From Mariprofundus sp. (lineage in GTDB: Bacteria > Pseudomonadota > Zetaproteobacteria > Mariprofundales > Mariprofundaceae): a stretch of 38,357 bases of DNA. A program made the position numbers and the translations under genes. Shown here piece after piece: positions 7,914 through 17,139 of the stretch; the first letter of the stretch is position 1, and each line of letters opens with the position of its first letter. The notes beneath the pieces are model-generated. The model had not been told where the DNA came from and made no database searches. It saw only the letters and a list, made by a program, of their open reading frames with translations. The stretch is from positions 1 to 38,357 of the forward strand of contig JALUWF010000268.1 of assembly GCA_027019785.1 (NCBI GenBank), given 5' to 3'.

Positions 7914-9635
7914 ATGCCGTTCCCATTTTTGCTGGTTATAGCGCTATTATTCGCCCTTCCGGCCAGAGCTGAACCGATTGACAGCATTGCGGCGATTGTG
8001 AACAACGAGGCGATCACCTGCTATCAGGTCGAGCAGGACACCGCTGATCTGCTAATGCAATTGCGTCAATCCGATTCAACATTTCTCCCCTCCACCGAGG
8101 CGCTCAATCAACGCTCGCTGGATGCGCGCATCGTCAAGACGCTGCAGCTGCAGGAGGCGCGCAAGCTGGAGTTGAAAATCAGCAAGGATGAGCTGAATAA
8201 TGCCATTGAAAACGTGGCAGACAAAAACAACCTGTTGCCCGATCAGTTGAAGGATGCGCTTGAGCAGCAAGGCCTCGACTTTCAGCGTTTCAAGGACAAC
8301 CTGCACGACCAGCTGCTGATCAGTAAACTGATTAACATTGGCGTGCGCAGCAAGTTGCAAATCTCCGAAGAGGCCATTGATGAGTACTATAGGAAATATA
8401 TAGCGGTGCCCAAAGCGCGTCGGGAAGTGCAGCTGGGTCAGATCTTTCTCTCCCTGCCCGCCGAACCGTCGCCTGAATTGCTGGCTCGCGTGCGCGACAA
8501 GGCACGCAGCATTCGACAGCAGCTGGCTGGCGGCAAGGATTTTGCCCAATTGGTTGCCATCTATTCGGAGTCACCCGACCGGCAGCAACAGGGTGTCATG
8601 GGCTGGTTCACCGAAGGCTCAATTACACAACGCTTCGCTCCGGCACTGGAGCTGCCTGTGCATGAAGTCACTCAGCCCATTCGTTCACCATCCGGCTTTC
8701 ATATCCTCAAGGTCTTGAACGAACGCTGGAAAAAACCCAAAGCTGTCGGAAAAAGCTATGATGAGGCGCATGCCCGCCATATTCTGCTGCGTATACCTGC
8801 ATCTGCCGACGAGGCGACCCGCGCCAAAATCCGGCAACGCGCCGAGGATATTGCCAGTAACATGCAGGATGCCAGTGACGAAGCCTTTGCAACCCGCGCC
8901 AAAGAGATATCCCAGGGTCCCAGTGCCAGCAGGGGCGGTGATCTGGGATGGTTCAAGAAAGGCTCCATGGTGCCGGAATTTGAAAAGGCCGTCTTTTCCA
9001 TGCAGCCGGGGCAGACCAGTGGTGTCGTCAAGACCAAATTCGGACTACATATCATCCGCCTGATTGCTCGCCGCCATGTCGATCCCAATTCGCTACAGGC
9101 CAACCGCGATAAAATCAGCCAGATTCTGTCTAATGTGGAGATGCAGGAGCAGTTGCCACGCTGGATTGCCAGCTTGCGTGCCGATGCCGATATTGAGTAT
9201 CGCCCCTGTCCGGACAGCGATGCCCAACTGGAACGCCTGCAAGCTAAAGCCGGGCAGCAGGAAACCCTGCCTTCAAAAGCGCTGGATGCCGAGTTGAAAG
9301 CGGCAATGCAACAGTGGCAACAAGCGTGGAGCAACAGGGATGTTGCCGCTTATCTGGCTGCCTATTCCAGCCACTTTAATCCGGGCAAGCAGTTCGCCGA
9401 TCTCGCGGCCTGGAAAGCAGCCAGAACTCGCGCCATTAGCAGTAAGAAACATATCCGTATCTCCATCGGCAATATCAAGATCAGCCACCTCGATCAGGGC
9501 CATGCCCGCATCGAATTCAGCCAGCATTATGAAGCGGATACCCTGGCCCGTAATGATGCCAAACTGCTACTCATGGAAAAAAGCAAATCAGGCTGGAAAA
9601 TTATCCGTGAAATGACAGCCGCGCCCGTCAAATAA
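7914..9635 (+). CDS. surA: SurA-type periplasmic chaperone/peptidyl-prolyl isomerase with C-terminal NTF2-like domain
   Basis: 573 residues. A short signal peptide (ends ALPARAE) is followed by the SurA N-domain (DSIAAIVNNEAITCYQVE, about 22-165), a first PpiC parvulin domain (about 170-270, SESPDRQQQGVMGWF) and a second (about 285-385, HARHILLRIP, SRGGDLGWF, FGLHIIRL). SurA proteins usually end near residue 430. This one continues for about 120 residues with AMQQWQQAWSNRDVAAYLAA, W-KAARTRAI, ISIGNIKI, ARIEFSQHYEAD and WKIIREM, the pattern of the NTF2/SnoaL-like domain found at the C-terminus of Cds6-type L,D-transpeptidases and other envelope proteins. The start is supported by GGAG 5 bases upstream. 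Role: folding of outer-membrane proteins such as the adjacent LptD. The extra domain might bind peptidoglycan or a ligand (inference). Confidence 0.9.
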   Translation: MPFPFLLVIALLFALPARAEPIDSIAAIVNNEAITCYQVEQDTADLLMQLRQSDSTFLPSTEALNQRSLDARIVKTLQLQEARKLELKISKDELNNAIENVADKNNLLPDQLKDALEQQGLDFQRFKDNLHDQLLISKLINIGVRSKLQISEEAIDEYYRKYIAVPKARREVQLGQIFLSLPAEPSPELLARVRDKARSIRQQLAGGKDFAQLVAIYSESPDRQQQGVMGWFTEGSITQRFAPALELPVHEVTQPIRSPSGFHILKVLNERWKKPKAVGKSYDEAHARHILLRIPASADEATRAKIRQRAEDIASNMQDASDEAFATRAKEISQGPSASRGGDLGWFKKGSMVPEFEKAVFSMQPGQTSGVVKTKFGLHIIRLIARRHVDPNSLQANRDKISQILSNVEMQEQLPRWIASLRADADIEYRPCPDSDAQLERLQAKAGQQETLPSKALDAELKAAMQQWQQAWSNRDVAAYLAAYSSHFNPGKQFADLAAWKAARTRAISSKKHIRISIGNIKISHLDQGHARIEFSQHYEADTLARNDAKLLLMEKSKSGWKIIREMTAAPVK

Positions 9636-9660
9636 CACTGCTTTTCTAGGGAGACCAACC

Positions 9661-10716
9661 ATGAAACCAACCGTCATCACGGTCGGCGAGCCGGCCGGTA
9701 TTGGCCCTGACTGCGTTATCCTCGCCTGCGAATGTCAGCCGGAACTGTTTGATCACTGCATCATTGCCGCACCGGCAAGCTGGCTAAAACAGCGGGCCAG
9801 CATGATGAATCGCACCGTGACGATCCACGAATACGACAACCTGGATGCGGCTGCCCCGCATGCCAGTCCGGGTGAATTGCACTGCTGGAACCCGCTCTCC
9901 ACGCAGCCATCGGGGCCAGTTTCTCCTGGCCATCCGTCCGCAGCTACGGCTACGGCTGTCATCCACTGTATTGAAGCGGCCGCACTGGCCTGTCTGCGGA
10001 GCGAGGCTGCCTCCATAGTGACCGGCCCGATTGAAAAAGCGGTATTACGCAGTGCCGGGTTTGATTTTCCCGGACATACTGAATTTCTCGCCTGGCTTGC
10101 TGCTGCATCTGAATTACAACCAGCCAGCCAGCCACAATCCGGGCCGAAAACCGGCGAACGCACCGTCTCTGACTTTGTCATGATGCTGGCATCCGACCAG
10201 ATCCGTGTCGCCTTGCTGACAACCCATATGGCCATGCGCGATGTGCCGGATGCGCTGGATGTGAAGAAAACGCTGCAATGCTTGCATATTGTCAACCATG
10301 ATCTGCGCAGTCGTTTCGGTATTGCCACGCCGAAGCTGGCGCTGTGCGCCCTGAATCCACACGCCGGCGAACAGGGTCATTTTGGTCGTGAAGAGATCAA
10401 TATCCTGGAACCAGCCGCACAGCTGGCCCGCGATCAGGGCGTGACAGTCAGCAAGCCGTTGCCGGCTGACACGGTATTTTCGGCAGCCATGCGAGAGCAG
10501 TATGACGCTATAGTCTGTTGCTACCATGATCAGGCCCTGATTCCAATCAAAGCGTTGAGTTTCGGCGAGGCGGTAAACGTAACTCTGGGGTTGCCGTTTA
10601 TTCGAACCAGCGTTGATCACGGCACTGCACTTGACCGGGTTGGCCAATCCAGCGTATCCTGTTCCAGTATGATTGCGGCCATTCGCATGGCAGACCGGAT
10701 GCATACGCGTTTATAA
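9661..10716 (+). CDS. pdxA: 4-hydroxythreonine-4-phosphate dehydrogenase PdxA
   Basis: 351-residue cytoplasmic enzyme of pyridoxal-5'-phosphate synthesis; it oxidises 4-phosphohydroxy-L-threonine with NAD, followed by decarboxylation to the precursor used by PdxJ. Family marks in order: GEPAGIGPD at the N-terminus, SIVTGPIEKAVL, FPGHTEFLAW, LLTTHMAMRDVP with a metal-ligand His, ALNPHAGEQGHFG, and CCYHDQALIPIKAL with the last metal His. The C-terminal block is FIRTSVDHGTALD. Length is close to normal (E. coli 329); the extra residues lie in a Gln/Pro-rich insertion (about 153-170). The ribosome site GGGAG sits 10 bases before the ATG. Third gene of lptD-surA-pdxA, the same order as in E. coli, although rsmA does not follow. 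Confidence 0.95.
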   Translation: MKPTVITVGEPAGIGPDCVILACECQPELFDHCIIAAPASWLKQRASMMNRTVTIHEYDNLDAAAPHASPGELHCWNPLSTQPSGPVSPGHPSAATATAVIHCIEAAALACLRSEAASIVTGPIEKAVLRSAGFDFPGHTEFLAWLAAASELQPASQPQSGPKTGERTVSDFVMMLASDQIRVALLTTHMAMRDVPDALDVKKTLQCLHIVNHDLRSRFGIATPKLALCALNPHAGEQGHFGREEINILEPAAQLARDQGVTVSKPLPADTVFSAAMREQYDAIVCCYHDQALIPIKALSFGEAVNVTLGLPFIRTSVDHGTALDRVGQSSVSCSSMIAAIRMADRMHTRL

Positions 10717-10839
10717 CAAATAAGGTTAGTTCGTGAGAGCGAAGCGAACCGCGAATGAACGCGAATAAGGGCAAGGGCTTATTCTCCTGTGAGGGATGTA
10801 GAGCAGCATACAAGTATATACTTTCGATCTATGCTATAT

Positions 10840-10867
10840 GATTCAGATAAAACGATTCAGATAAAAC
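10840..10867. repeat. 14-bp perfect tandem duplication
   Basis: GATTCAGATAAAAC occurs twice in direct succession in the pdxA/glmM gap, with no intervening base. Confidence 0.7.
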
Positions 10868-11000
10868 GTATCCGTTCTCCGCGATAGCGGCTTCGTACAA
10901 CCACCATCCGGAGATCATGAACACAGTAGGCGCATGTGCAGATCAACCAGCTTACGGGTCAAATCCTGCTGGCATCGCCTTCTGCAAATTGCCTTTTAAT

Positions 11001-11067
11001 TCGTGTTCATTCGTGTTCATTCGTGTTCATTCGTGTTCATTCGTGTCATTCGTGTCATTCGTGTCCA
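11001..11067. repeat. Short tandem array of TCGTGTTCAT units
   Basis: Four perfect 10-bp copies of TCGTGTTCAT (11001-11040) are followed by two 9-bp versions TCGTGTCAT and a partial TCGTGTCCA. This looks like a slippage expansion of the ATTCGTG-type intergenic repeat whose other arm is at 10746. The 10-base unit equals one helical turn. It is probably variable in copy number between strains (inference). Confidence 0.75.
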
Positions 11068-11179
11068 GATTTGCTTTTCTAAAACAGACACTTAACCTGT
11101 TGATTACCAACATGCAATTCAATACTTCTAAAATTTCTTCTACATTTTGTACGAGATATTTTCGTAAGAGACTAACGCC

Positions 11180-12529
11180 TCACACTGACTCACATCGCTC
11201 TCTGATCGCCTCGCTTAGTGGCTCGCCAATATCCAGCATCAACCCTTCATCTTCCGCTTCAATCATAATACGCAGTTTTGGTTCGGTACCCGACATACGC
11301 ACATTGATGCGGCCACTTTCGCCCAGGCGCGTTGCCGCTTCATCAATCATCAACTGTAGCTGTGTATCGGCCAAAACATCCTTGCGTTCCTGCATCACAA
11401 TATTCCACAGCTTCTGGGGAAACAGCGTCATCTCCGAAGCCATCTCGGAGACCGGTCGGTTCTGCACGCGCATGGCGGAGAGCAGCTGAATCCCGGTCAT
11501 CAAACCATCGCCTGTCGTGTTGTGATCCAGCAGAATCATATGGCCGGACTGCTCGCCGCCGATGTTGCAACCTTTATCGCGCATCATTTCCAGCACATAG
11601 CGATCGCCCACTGCAGCACGGTGCATGGTTAGCCCCAGACCACCCAAATAACGTTCGAGCCCCATGTTGCTCATCAGCGTGGTGACAACACCGTTGCCTC
11701 TTAAATGGCCGGAGGCGTGCGCATGCTCGGCCAGAATCGCAATCACGCGGTCGCCATCAACAATACGACCATTGGCATCGCAGGCAATCAAACGATCTGC
11801 ATCACCATCCAGCGCCAGCCCAATATCCGCACCCGACTCCACCACGCGTCGCGTCATGGATTCAGGATAGGTCGAACCACATTCATGATTAATATTATAA
11901 CCATCCGGCTTGTTATGCATGCTGATCACGTCACAACCCAGTTCGCGCAGCATGCGCGGCGCCACATCATAAGCCGCACCATTGGCGCAATCGATCACCA
12001 CCTTAAAACCATCCAGCCGCATATCACGAGGCAACGATCCCTTCAGGAACTCGATATAACGTCCGCGCGCATCATCGATGCGAATCGCTTTACCAACCCC
12101 GAGAGCTGGCGGCAACGGTGGCAGGGCATCGATACAGGCTTCGATTTCCATCTCGATTTCATCCGGCAATTTATACCCGTCCGCAGCAAAAAACTTGATG
12201 CCGTTATCACCGGCCGGATTGTGCGAAGCGGACAACATCACGCCGGCGTCAGCACGCAGGCTGCGGGTAAGATAAGCCACCGCCGGCGTCGGCACCGGCC
12301 CGACCAGCAGCACATTCATGCCCTGCGCCGTCAATCCGGCGCACAGTGCTGACTCGATCATGTAGCCGGACAGTCGCGTGTCCTTACCGATCAGCACATA
12401 CGGCTGATGCGACAGGTGGCGGGTTAATACATGGCCGGCAGCCCGCCCCAAAGTCAATGCGAATTCAGCAGTCATCGGACTTTGATTGACTGTACCGCGC
12501 ACACCATCCGTACCAAAATAACGTCGCAT
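11180..12529 (-). CDS. glmM: Phosphoglucosamine mutase GlmM
   Basis: 449-residue enzyme that interconverts glucosamine-6-phosphate and glucosamine-1-phosphate on the way to UDP-GlcNAc, feeding peptidoglycan and LPS. Visible motifs: FGTDGVRG at 5-12, the phosphoserine loop MLSASHNPAGDNGIKFF with Ser102 as the phosphorylated residue, the metal loop DGDADR (242-247), the sugar-binding GEQSGH, and the phosphate-binding RMSGTEPKLRIMIE near the C-terminus. Length matches the family. Its ATG shares one base with the cdaR stop, so it is translated with cdaA-cdaR. Last gene of the minus-strand operon; its 3' end faces pdxA across the repeat-rich gap. Confidence 0.97.
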   Translation of the reverse strand: MRRYFGTDGVRGTVNQSPMTAEFALTLGRAAGHVLTRHLSHQPYVLIGKDTRLSGYMIESALCAGLTAQGMNVLLVGPVPTPAVAYLTRSLRADAGVMLSASHNPAGDNGIKFFAADGYKLPDEIEMEIEACIDALPPLPPALGVGKAIRIDDARGRYIEFLKGSLPRDMRLDGFKVVIDCANGAAYDVAPRMLRELGCDVISMHNKPDGYNINHECGSTYPESMTRRVVESGADIGLALDGDADRLIACDANGRIVDGDRVIAILAEHAHASGHLRGNGVVTTLMSNMGLERYLGGLGLTMHRAAVGDRYVLEMMRDKGCNIGGEQSGHMILLDHNTTGDGLMTGIQLLSAMRVQNRPVSEMASEMTLFPQKLWNIVMQERKDVLADTQLQLMIDEAATRLGESGRINVRMSGTEPKLRIMIEAEDEGLMLDIGEPLSEAIRERCESV

Positions 12530-13221
12530 TATGTGCCTCCTTTTCCTGTCTTGTTATGCCGCTGTACGGATTTTCGCACCAATATCCCCTGTACAGCAAT
12601 ATCCACTTTTCCCTTGCTCAGCCTGATCGCTTTGCCGGATGGACTCTCAATTCCCGTTTTGACTTCAAACGGCCCCGCTTTCAAATCCGGTCGGATGGGG
12701 GTCGTGTCCACGGCACGCAGTGTCTCCAGCCAGACTTCAGGCCCTGTGAGCGCCACCTGCTGTGGCTTGATGCTGACCACACGCACCTGCCAACCTTCGG
12801 GCAATTCAAAATGCGCTTTCACGGGCACCGAACGAGTAGCCAGTTTGTCCACCTGCAGCTCAAGCCGATCGGGCTGAACCTTCTCAATATGCAGCCCCAC
12901 CGGCAACGATACCGACGACAATTGCGGCGCCCGCTCAACCACCCCCGGCGTGGTCAGATCAGAAGCATTGATCGGCACAGTCAAATCCTGCTGGTTCAGA
13001 TCTTTCAATCGCGTCTGCAGCCCGTTGATAGTGATGCGCACATGATCCGGCAGATCATTGACGATCACCATATCTGCCGGCAACCCCTGTACCTGTATCG
13101 GAACATCCATACTGACGGAACCTTCACCCTGACCATGCACCTGCAACCACATGGCAATGGCAATCACAACCGCCCAGAATTGCAGATTATAGCGCCGGAA
13201 CAGATCCATGCTGCGCTGCAT
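12529..13221 (-). CDS. cdaR: CdaR-like YbbR-domain protein
   Basis: 230 residues: one N-terminal membrane anchor (LQFWAVVIAIAMWLQV, about 14-29) and an extracytoplasmic part made of YbbR-type beta repeats, for example DVPIQVQGLPADMVIVNDLP, DLTVPINASDLTTPGV and RSVPVKAHFELPEGW. In Firmicutes CdaR binds and tunes the diadenylate cyclase CdaA, and the gene sits directly after cdaA and before glmM, exactly as here. The start is supported by AAGGAG 7 bases upstream inside the cdaA 3' end; the genes overlap by one base at each junction. Only about two YbbR repeats are visible, fewer than in Bacillus (four), so regulatory detail may differ. Confidence 0.82.
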   Translation of the reverse strand: MQRSMDLFRRYNLQFWAVVIAIAMWLQVHGQGEGSVSMDVPIQVQGLPADMVIVNDLPDHVRITINGLQTRLKDLNQQDLTVPINASDLTTPGVVERAPQLSSVSLPVGLHIEKVQPDRLELQVDKLATRSVPVKAHFELPEGWQVRVVSIKPQQVALTGPEVWLETLRAVDTTPIRPDLKAGPFEVKTGIESPSGKAIRLSKGKVDIAVQGILVRKSVQRHNKTGKGGT

Positions 13222-14021
13222 CAGCCATCTCCTTCTGTAATTGAATCACCTGGTTGAGGTGTCCGTATCATAGCATTCAGACGCTTAGCCAACGCCTGAT
13301 GCAATGCCCGACTACTCATGACTGCGCCCATCTGTCCCTCTTCGACCAGGTGTACTTCGCCGCTCTCCTCGGATACAACGATCACCAGCGCATCCGTTTC
13401 TTCAGTTAATCCGACCGCAGCCCGATGACGCGTGCCGTAACTGCCAGCTACTGCATTGGCCTGCGCCAGTGGCAGCAACACGCGTGCGGCCACAATTCTG
13501 CCTCCGCGTTCATCGGAATCGATCACCACAGCCCCATCATGCATAGGCGCATCCGTACAGAACAATGCCTGTATCAGATCAGGACGCAGGGGCGCATCCA
13601 TCTCCACGCCCGAGTCAAACAGATGTCTGAGGCCGGTATCTCGTTCAATCACCAACAACCCGCCCCAGCCGCGATGCACCAGTGAAAAGGCCGACTCGAC
13701 CAGCTCCGCCAGCATGACCTCCCGATGATCGGGGCCGCTGGACAGAGGATTGATCGCCACGCGCATCAGGGCGCGACGAATCTCCTGCTGGAACAGTACG
13801 ACCAGAATCACCATGAAAGCCGAGAAGAAATGGCCGAACATCCACTCGACAGTGAACAGACCGAACACGCGTGCCAACTGGTAGGTCACCACCACAATCG
13901 CAATGCCAATGAGCATCTGCACTGCACGCGTACCGCGAATCAGGCGCAGGAAAAAATAGACGACGATGGCGACGACCGTGATATCGACCACATCGGTGAT
14001 GCCGAATTGCCAGTTAGCCAT
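13221..14021 (-). CDS. cdaA: Diadenylate cyclase CdaA (DAC domain, c-di-AMP synthase)
   Basis: 266-residue membrane enzyme that makes cyclic di-AMP from two ATP. Three hydrophobic helices (about 9-27, 34-50, 57-77) precede the DAC domain, which carries the signature PMHDGAVVID (DGA at 162-164) and GTRHRAAVGL (RHR at 198-200), the residues that bind ATP and metal. Length and layout match CdaA/DacA. The gene order cdaA-cdaR-glmM is the one known from Firmicutes, where CdaA, CdaR and GlmM interact physically. c-di-AMP is less usual in Gram-negatives and shows that this organism probably uses it for osmotic or wall control. No c-di-AMP phosphodiesterase (GdpP, PgpH) is present in this window. Confidence 0.95.
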   Translation of the reverse strand: MANWQFGITDVVDITVVAIVVYFFLRLIRGTRAVQMLIGIAIVVVTYQLARVFGLFTVEWMFGHFFSAFMVILVVLFQQEIRRALMRVAINPLSSGPDHREVMLAELVESAFSLVHRGWGGLLVIERDTGLRHLFDSGVEMDAPLRPDLIQALFCTDAPMHDGAVVIDSDERGGRIVAARVLLPLAQANAVAGSYGTRHRAAVGLTEETDALVIVVSEESGEVHLVEEGQMGAVMSSRALHQALAKRLNAMIRTPQPGDSITEGDG

Positions 14022-14197
14022 TGGCGTAATTTCTCCGGACAGAGGAAGTTTTTTCCGAAATTTTTATTGGAAAGAAGCAATGAAAAAACATACGAAGTCA
14101 GGATAGTTCAATTATTTCAGCTTGCAAGAAAAAAAAGATAAAGACATGCCTTATAGATATCAGCGATAGTAATATTGAATATGGGGACGGACTTATT

Positions 14198-15088
14198 TTA
14201 CTCTGTGTCCTCTGTGGTGAAATGCCTTTGACTCTCCGCCCTGTAAAGCTCCTCTGCGCTCAGAGCAGACGCCACCCGGATCGCCCGCTTTTGTTGAGCC
14301 ACATCGTGCACGCGCAATATATCGGCGCCACAGGCGATGCCCATGGCTCCGGCAGCGCCGGTTTCCAGTTCACGGTCAGCCACCGGTGCGCCGGTCAGTT
14401 GTCCTAAAAATGATTTACGTGACAGGCCGAGTAACAGCGGCATATCGAAAGTGGTTTTGAAATGCGACGTCGCACGAATCAGTGCCAGGTTGTCCTCTAA
14501 TCGTTTACCGAAACCGATACCGGGATCGAGGATGATCGAGGATGCATGTATGCCTGCCTGCAAGCAGGCCTCTATACGCTGCGTAAAAAAATCGCTGATC
14601 TCCTGAACCACATCGTTGTATACAGGCTGTCGCTGCATGGTTTCGGGATTGCCCTGCATATGCATCAGACAGACATCCGCCCCGCTTTGCGCTGCGGCTT
14701 GCAATGATCCGGCGTCAAATCTCAGTGCGCTGACATCATTGATGATACTTGCGCCGAATTCAATGGCCTGACACATGACTGCCGCTTTCATCGTATCCAC
14801 AGATACCGTGCAACCATGCGCTGCCAGCGCCCGAATCACCGGCATCACCCGTTCCATCTCTTCCTTCTCCGATACGGGTACGGCGCCGGGTCGGGTGGAT
14901 TCACCACCCACGTCAATAATATTCGCTCCCTGCTCGTACATTTCAATACCGTGCGCAATGGCGGCATCGACATTGAAAAAATCACCGCCGTCCGAAAACG
15001 AATCGGGAGTGCAATTCAGCACCCCCATAATCCATACATCGCCCCGTTGACCATCTTCAGTCAGCGGGCGCTGCCAGCACGATGGCAT
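14198..15088 (-). CDS. folP: Dihydropteroate synthase FolP
   Basis: 296-residue TIM-barrel enzyme that joins p-aminobenzoate to the pterin pyrophosphate in folate synthesis; the sulfonamide target. Motifs: MGVLNCTPDSFSDGG (21-35), IIDVGGESTRPGA, SVDTMKAAV, IINDVSAL, LMHMQGNPETMQ, ILDPGIGFGK, LLGLSRKSF and LRVHDVA. The last eight residues, HFTTEDTE, and the stop codon context are encoded by a CTCTGTG-type intergenic repeat (14201-14218), so the natural C-terminus has been replaced or extended by the repeat. The ATG overlaps the ftsH stop by one base. Confidence 0.96.
   Translation of the reverse strand: MPSCWQRPLTEDGQRGDVWIMGVLNCTPDSFSDGGDFFNVDAAIAHGIEMYEQGANIIDVGGESTRPGAVPVSEKEEMERVMPVIRALAAHGCTVSVDTMKAAVMCQAIEFGASIINDVSALRFDAGSLQAAAQSGADVCLMHMQGNPETMQRQPVYNDVVQEISDFFTQRIEACLQAGIHASSIILDPGIGFGKRLEDNLALIRATSHFKTTFDMPLLLGLSRKSFLGQLTGAPVADRELETGAAGAMGIACGADILRVHDVAQQKRAIRVASALSAEELYRAESQRHFTTEDTE
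14201..14218. repeat. CTCTGTG-type repeat inside the folP 3' end
   Basis: CTCTGTGTCCTCTGTGGT (plus-strand reading) is one arm of the same repeat found as an inverted pair at 23020-23074. It overlaps the folP coding end. Upstream on the plus strand is GGGGACGGACTTATTTT, a short sequence that I recognise as recurring in many bacterial intergenic regions. The rest of 14022-14197 is AT-rich with no gene visible. Confidence 0.65.
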
Positions 15089-17019
15089 CAGTTGGCCTTG
15101 GCCTCGTCCCCGGATGGTTTATCCGCTTTCGTTTCACTGCCGACATCAACCTTCTCGGATGGCTCTTCCGGCGGCGTGCCGGTTGAAGATGGCCGCTCTT
15201 CATATTCCTTGATCAACAGGGGCTCCTTGCCCTCCATGACGCGATCAATATCGGTCGTATCCAGTGTTTCATACTTGATCAGCGCCTTGGCCAGCAGATG
15301 CAACTGATCCATGTGTTTCTTCAGAATCTGCCTGGCACGATCATAATTATCCTCGATGAGTTTACGCACCACAGCATCAATCTTGCGCGCCGTCTCTTCC
15401 GATATATTGGTCTGACGGGTAATTTCACGACCCAGGAAGGGTTCGTGTTCACGTTCGCCATACACCATCGGCCCCAACTCATCCGACATACCCCACTGGG
15501 TCACCATATTGCGCGCTAACTGGGTGGCGCGCTCGAAATCGTTGGATGCGCCGGTGGTCATCTGACCCAGCACCAGCTCCTCGCCCAGTCGACCGCCCAT
15601 CATAATGGAAATCTGGTCACGTAGATATTCCTTGTCATGATTAAACCGGTCTTCCTCCGGCATCTGCATGGTAATACCAAGCGCCTGTCCACGTGGAATA
15701 ATACTCACCTTATGCACCGGATCGGCATGCTTCAGATGTTTGGCAACCAGGGTATGACCAGCCTCATGATACGCCGTCGTTTTCTTCTGTTCGTCGGAGA
15801 TAATCATGGAGCGCCGTTCCGTTCCCATCATCACCTTGTCCTTGGCCGTTTCAAAATCAGCCCGGGTAACTTTATCGCGATCATAGCGCGCCGCATTCAG
15901 CGCCGCCTCATTGACCAGGTTGGCCAGATCAGCGCCTGAAAAACCCGGCGTGCCGCACCCCAGTTCCTTGGCGTTCACATCGCTGGACAACGGTACTTTA
16001 CGCATATGCACTTTCAGAATCTGTTCGCGACCCAGCAAATCAGGGCGTGGCACCACCACCTGCCTGTCGAAACGACCGGGGCGTAACAGCGCCGGATCCA
16101 GCACATCGGGGCGGTTGGTGGCAGCCACCAGAATCACACCTTCATTGGACTCGAAACCATCCATCTCGACCAGCATCTGATTCAGCGTCTGTTCACGCTC
16201 ATCATTACCACCGCCAATACCTGCACCGCGATGACGCCCCATGGCATCGATTTCATCGACGAATATGATACATGGCGCATGCTTTTTGGCCTGCTCGAAC
16301 ATATCGCGCACACGCGATGCGCCGACGCCGACAAACATTTCCACAAAATCGGAGCCGGAAATAGAGAAGAACGGCACATCCGCTTCGCCGGCAATAGCGC
16401 GCGCCAGCAGCGTTTTACCTGTGCCTGGCGGGCCAACCAGTAGTACGCCCTTGGGAATTTTGCCACCGAGCCGGGTGAATTTGGATGGCTCACGCAAAAA
16501 CTCAATCACTTCGGTCACTTCCTGCTTGGCCTCATCACAGCCAGCCACATCTTCAAAGGTAGCGCGTGCATTATCCTGATTGAGCAGTTTGGCCTTGCTC
16601 TTGCCAAAGCCCATAGCGCCGCCCTTGCCACCGCCCTGCATCTGACGCATAAAGAACACCCATACGCCAATCAGCAACAGCATCGGAAACCAGGAGATCA
16701 GCACCGACAGAAAAAACGGTACCTCCTCCTTCTCCTTGACGTTAACCACCACGTGCTGATCCAACAAACGCTTGGTCAGGGTTGGATCATTCATTGGCAC
16801 CGTGACATCAAAATTCTTTAACTCGCCGGACGAATTCCGCAGCTGCCCGATCACTTCGTTATCCTTGATCGTCGCTGTTTCCACCATGCCCTGATCCACT
16901 TTCTCGATAAAAGTGGAGTAGGCCATTCTATTCGCCTTGGTCATCGGCGTGGAAAACATGTTGAACAGGCTCATCATGGTCAGGCCGATGACGACCCACA
17001 ACAGTATGTTCTTACCCAT
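15088..17019 (-). CDS. ftsH: ATP-dependent zinc metalloprotease FtsH
   Basis: 643-residue inner-membrane AAA+ protease. Two membrane segments (about 4-22 and 103-123) flank a periplasmic part; then the AAA domain with Walker A GPPGTGKT (196-203), Walker B IIFVDEID, the pore motif FVGVGA and second region of homology [21 protein letters not shown]; then the protease domain with zinc site HEAGH (418-422). It degrades misfolded membrane proteins and, in enterobacteria, LpxC and sigma-32. The C-terminal tail (after about 610) is acidic and low-complexity. A GAGGATAG ribosome-site-like sequence precedes the ATG. A 120-base gap separates it from tilS, so it may have its own promoter; no clear one was read. 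Confidence 0.97.
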   Translation of the reverse strand: MGKNILLWVVIGLTMMSLFNMFSTPMTKANRMAYSTFIEKVDQGMVETATIKDNEVIGQLRNSSGELKNFDVTVPMNDPTLTKRLLDQHVVVNVKEKEEVPFFLSVLISWFPMLLLIGVWVFFMRQMQGGGKGGAMGFGKSKAKLLNQDNARATFEDVAGCDEAKQEVTEVIEFLREPSKFTRLGGKIPKGVLLVGPPGTGKTLLARAIAGEADVPFFSISGSDFVEMFVGVGASRVRDMFEQAKKHAPCIIFVDEIDAMGRHRGAGIGGGNDEREQTLNQMLVEMDGFESNEGVILVAATNRPDVLDPALLRPGRFDRQVVVPRPDLLGREQILKVHMRKVPLSSDVNAKELGCGTPGFSGADLANLVNEAALNAARYDRDKVTRADFETAKDKVMMGTERRSMIISDEQKKTTAYHEAGHTLVAKHLKHADPVHKVSIIPRGQALGITMQMPEEDRFNHDKEYLRDQISIMMGGRLGEELVLGQMTTGASNDFERATQLARNMVTQWGMSDELGPMVYGEREHEPFLGREITRQTNISEETARKIDAVVRKLIEDNYDRARQILKKHMDQLHLLAKALIKYETLDTTDIDRVMEGKEPLLIKEYEERPSSTGTPPEEPSEKVDVGSETKADKPSGDEAKAN

Positions 17020-17139
17020 AAATTTCTATCCTCGCTTAAATTCAGTCATGCTTGCTTCCTGGTTGCTTACACAGCATGCCAGAATCACGCAGTGGCGCGT
17101 AAGGCTGCCCCGCTTGTATGAAAACTAGATGAACAATGG

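Larger units (their letters stand above)
10746..11068. repeat. Repeat-rich convergent gap with ATTCGTG-type inverted pair
   Basis: This stretch separates the 3' ends of pdxA and glmM. The left arm GAACCGCGAATGAACGCGAA (from 10746) faces a right arm TTAATTCGTGTTCATTCGTG (from 10996) in inverted orientation, about 230 bases apart. Between them lie a small dyad AATAAG...CTTATT (10764-10783) and a 14-bp tandem duplication (10840-10867). No credible gene was found; the 190-aa track ORF at 10917 is an artefact that reads through the repeats and antisense to glmM. Confidence 0.65.

Noticed and set aside
11001-11067. Possible CRISPR-like array
   Set aside because: The units are 10 bp with no spacers; this is a simple tandem repeat.
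10917-11489. 190-aa plus-strand ORF
   Set aside because: It reads through the tandem TCGTGTTCAT array (SFVFIRVHSCSF) and then antisense to glmM; no family features.
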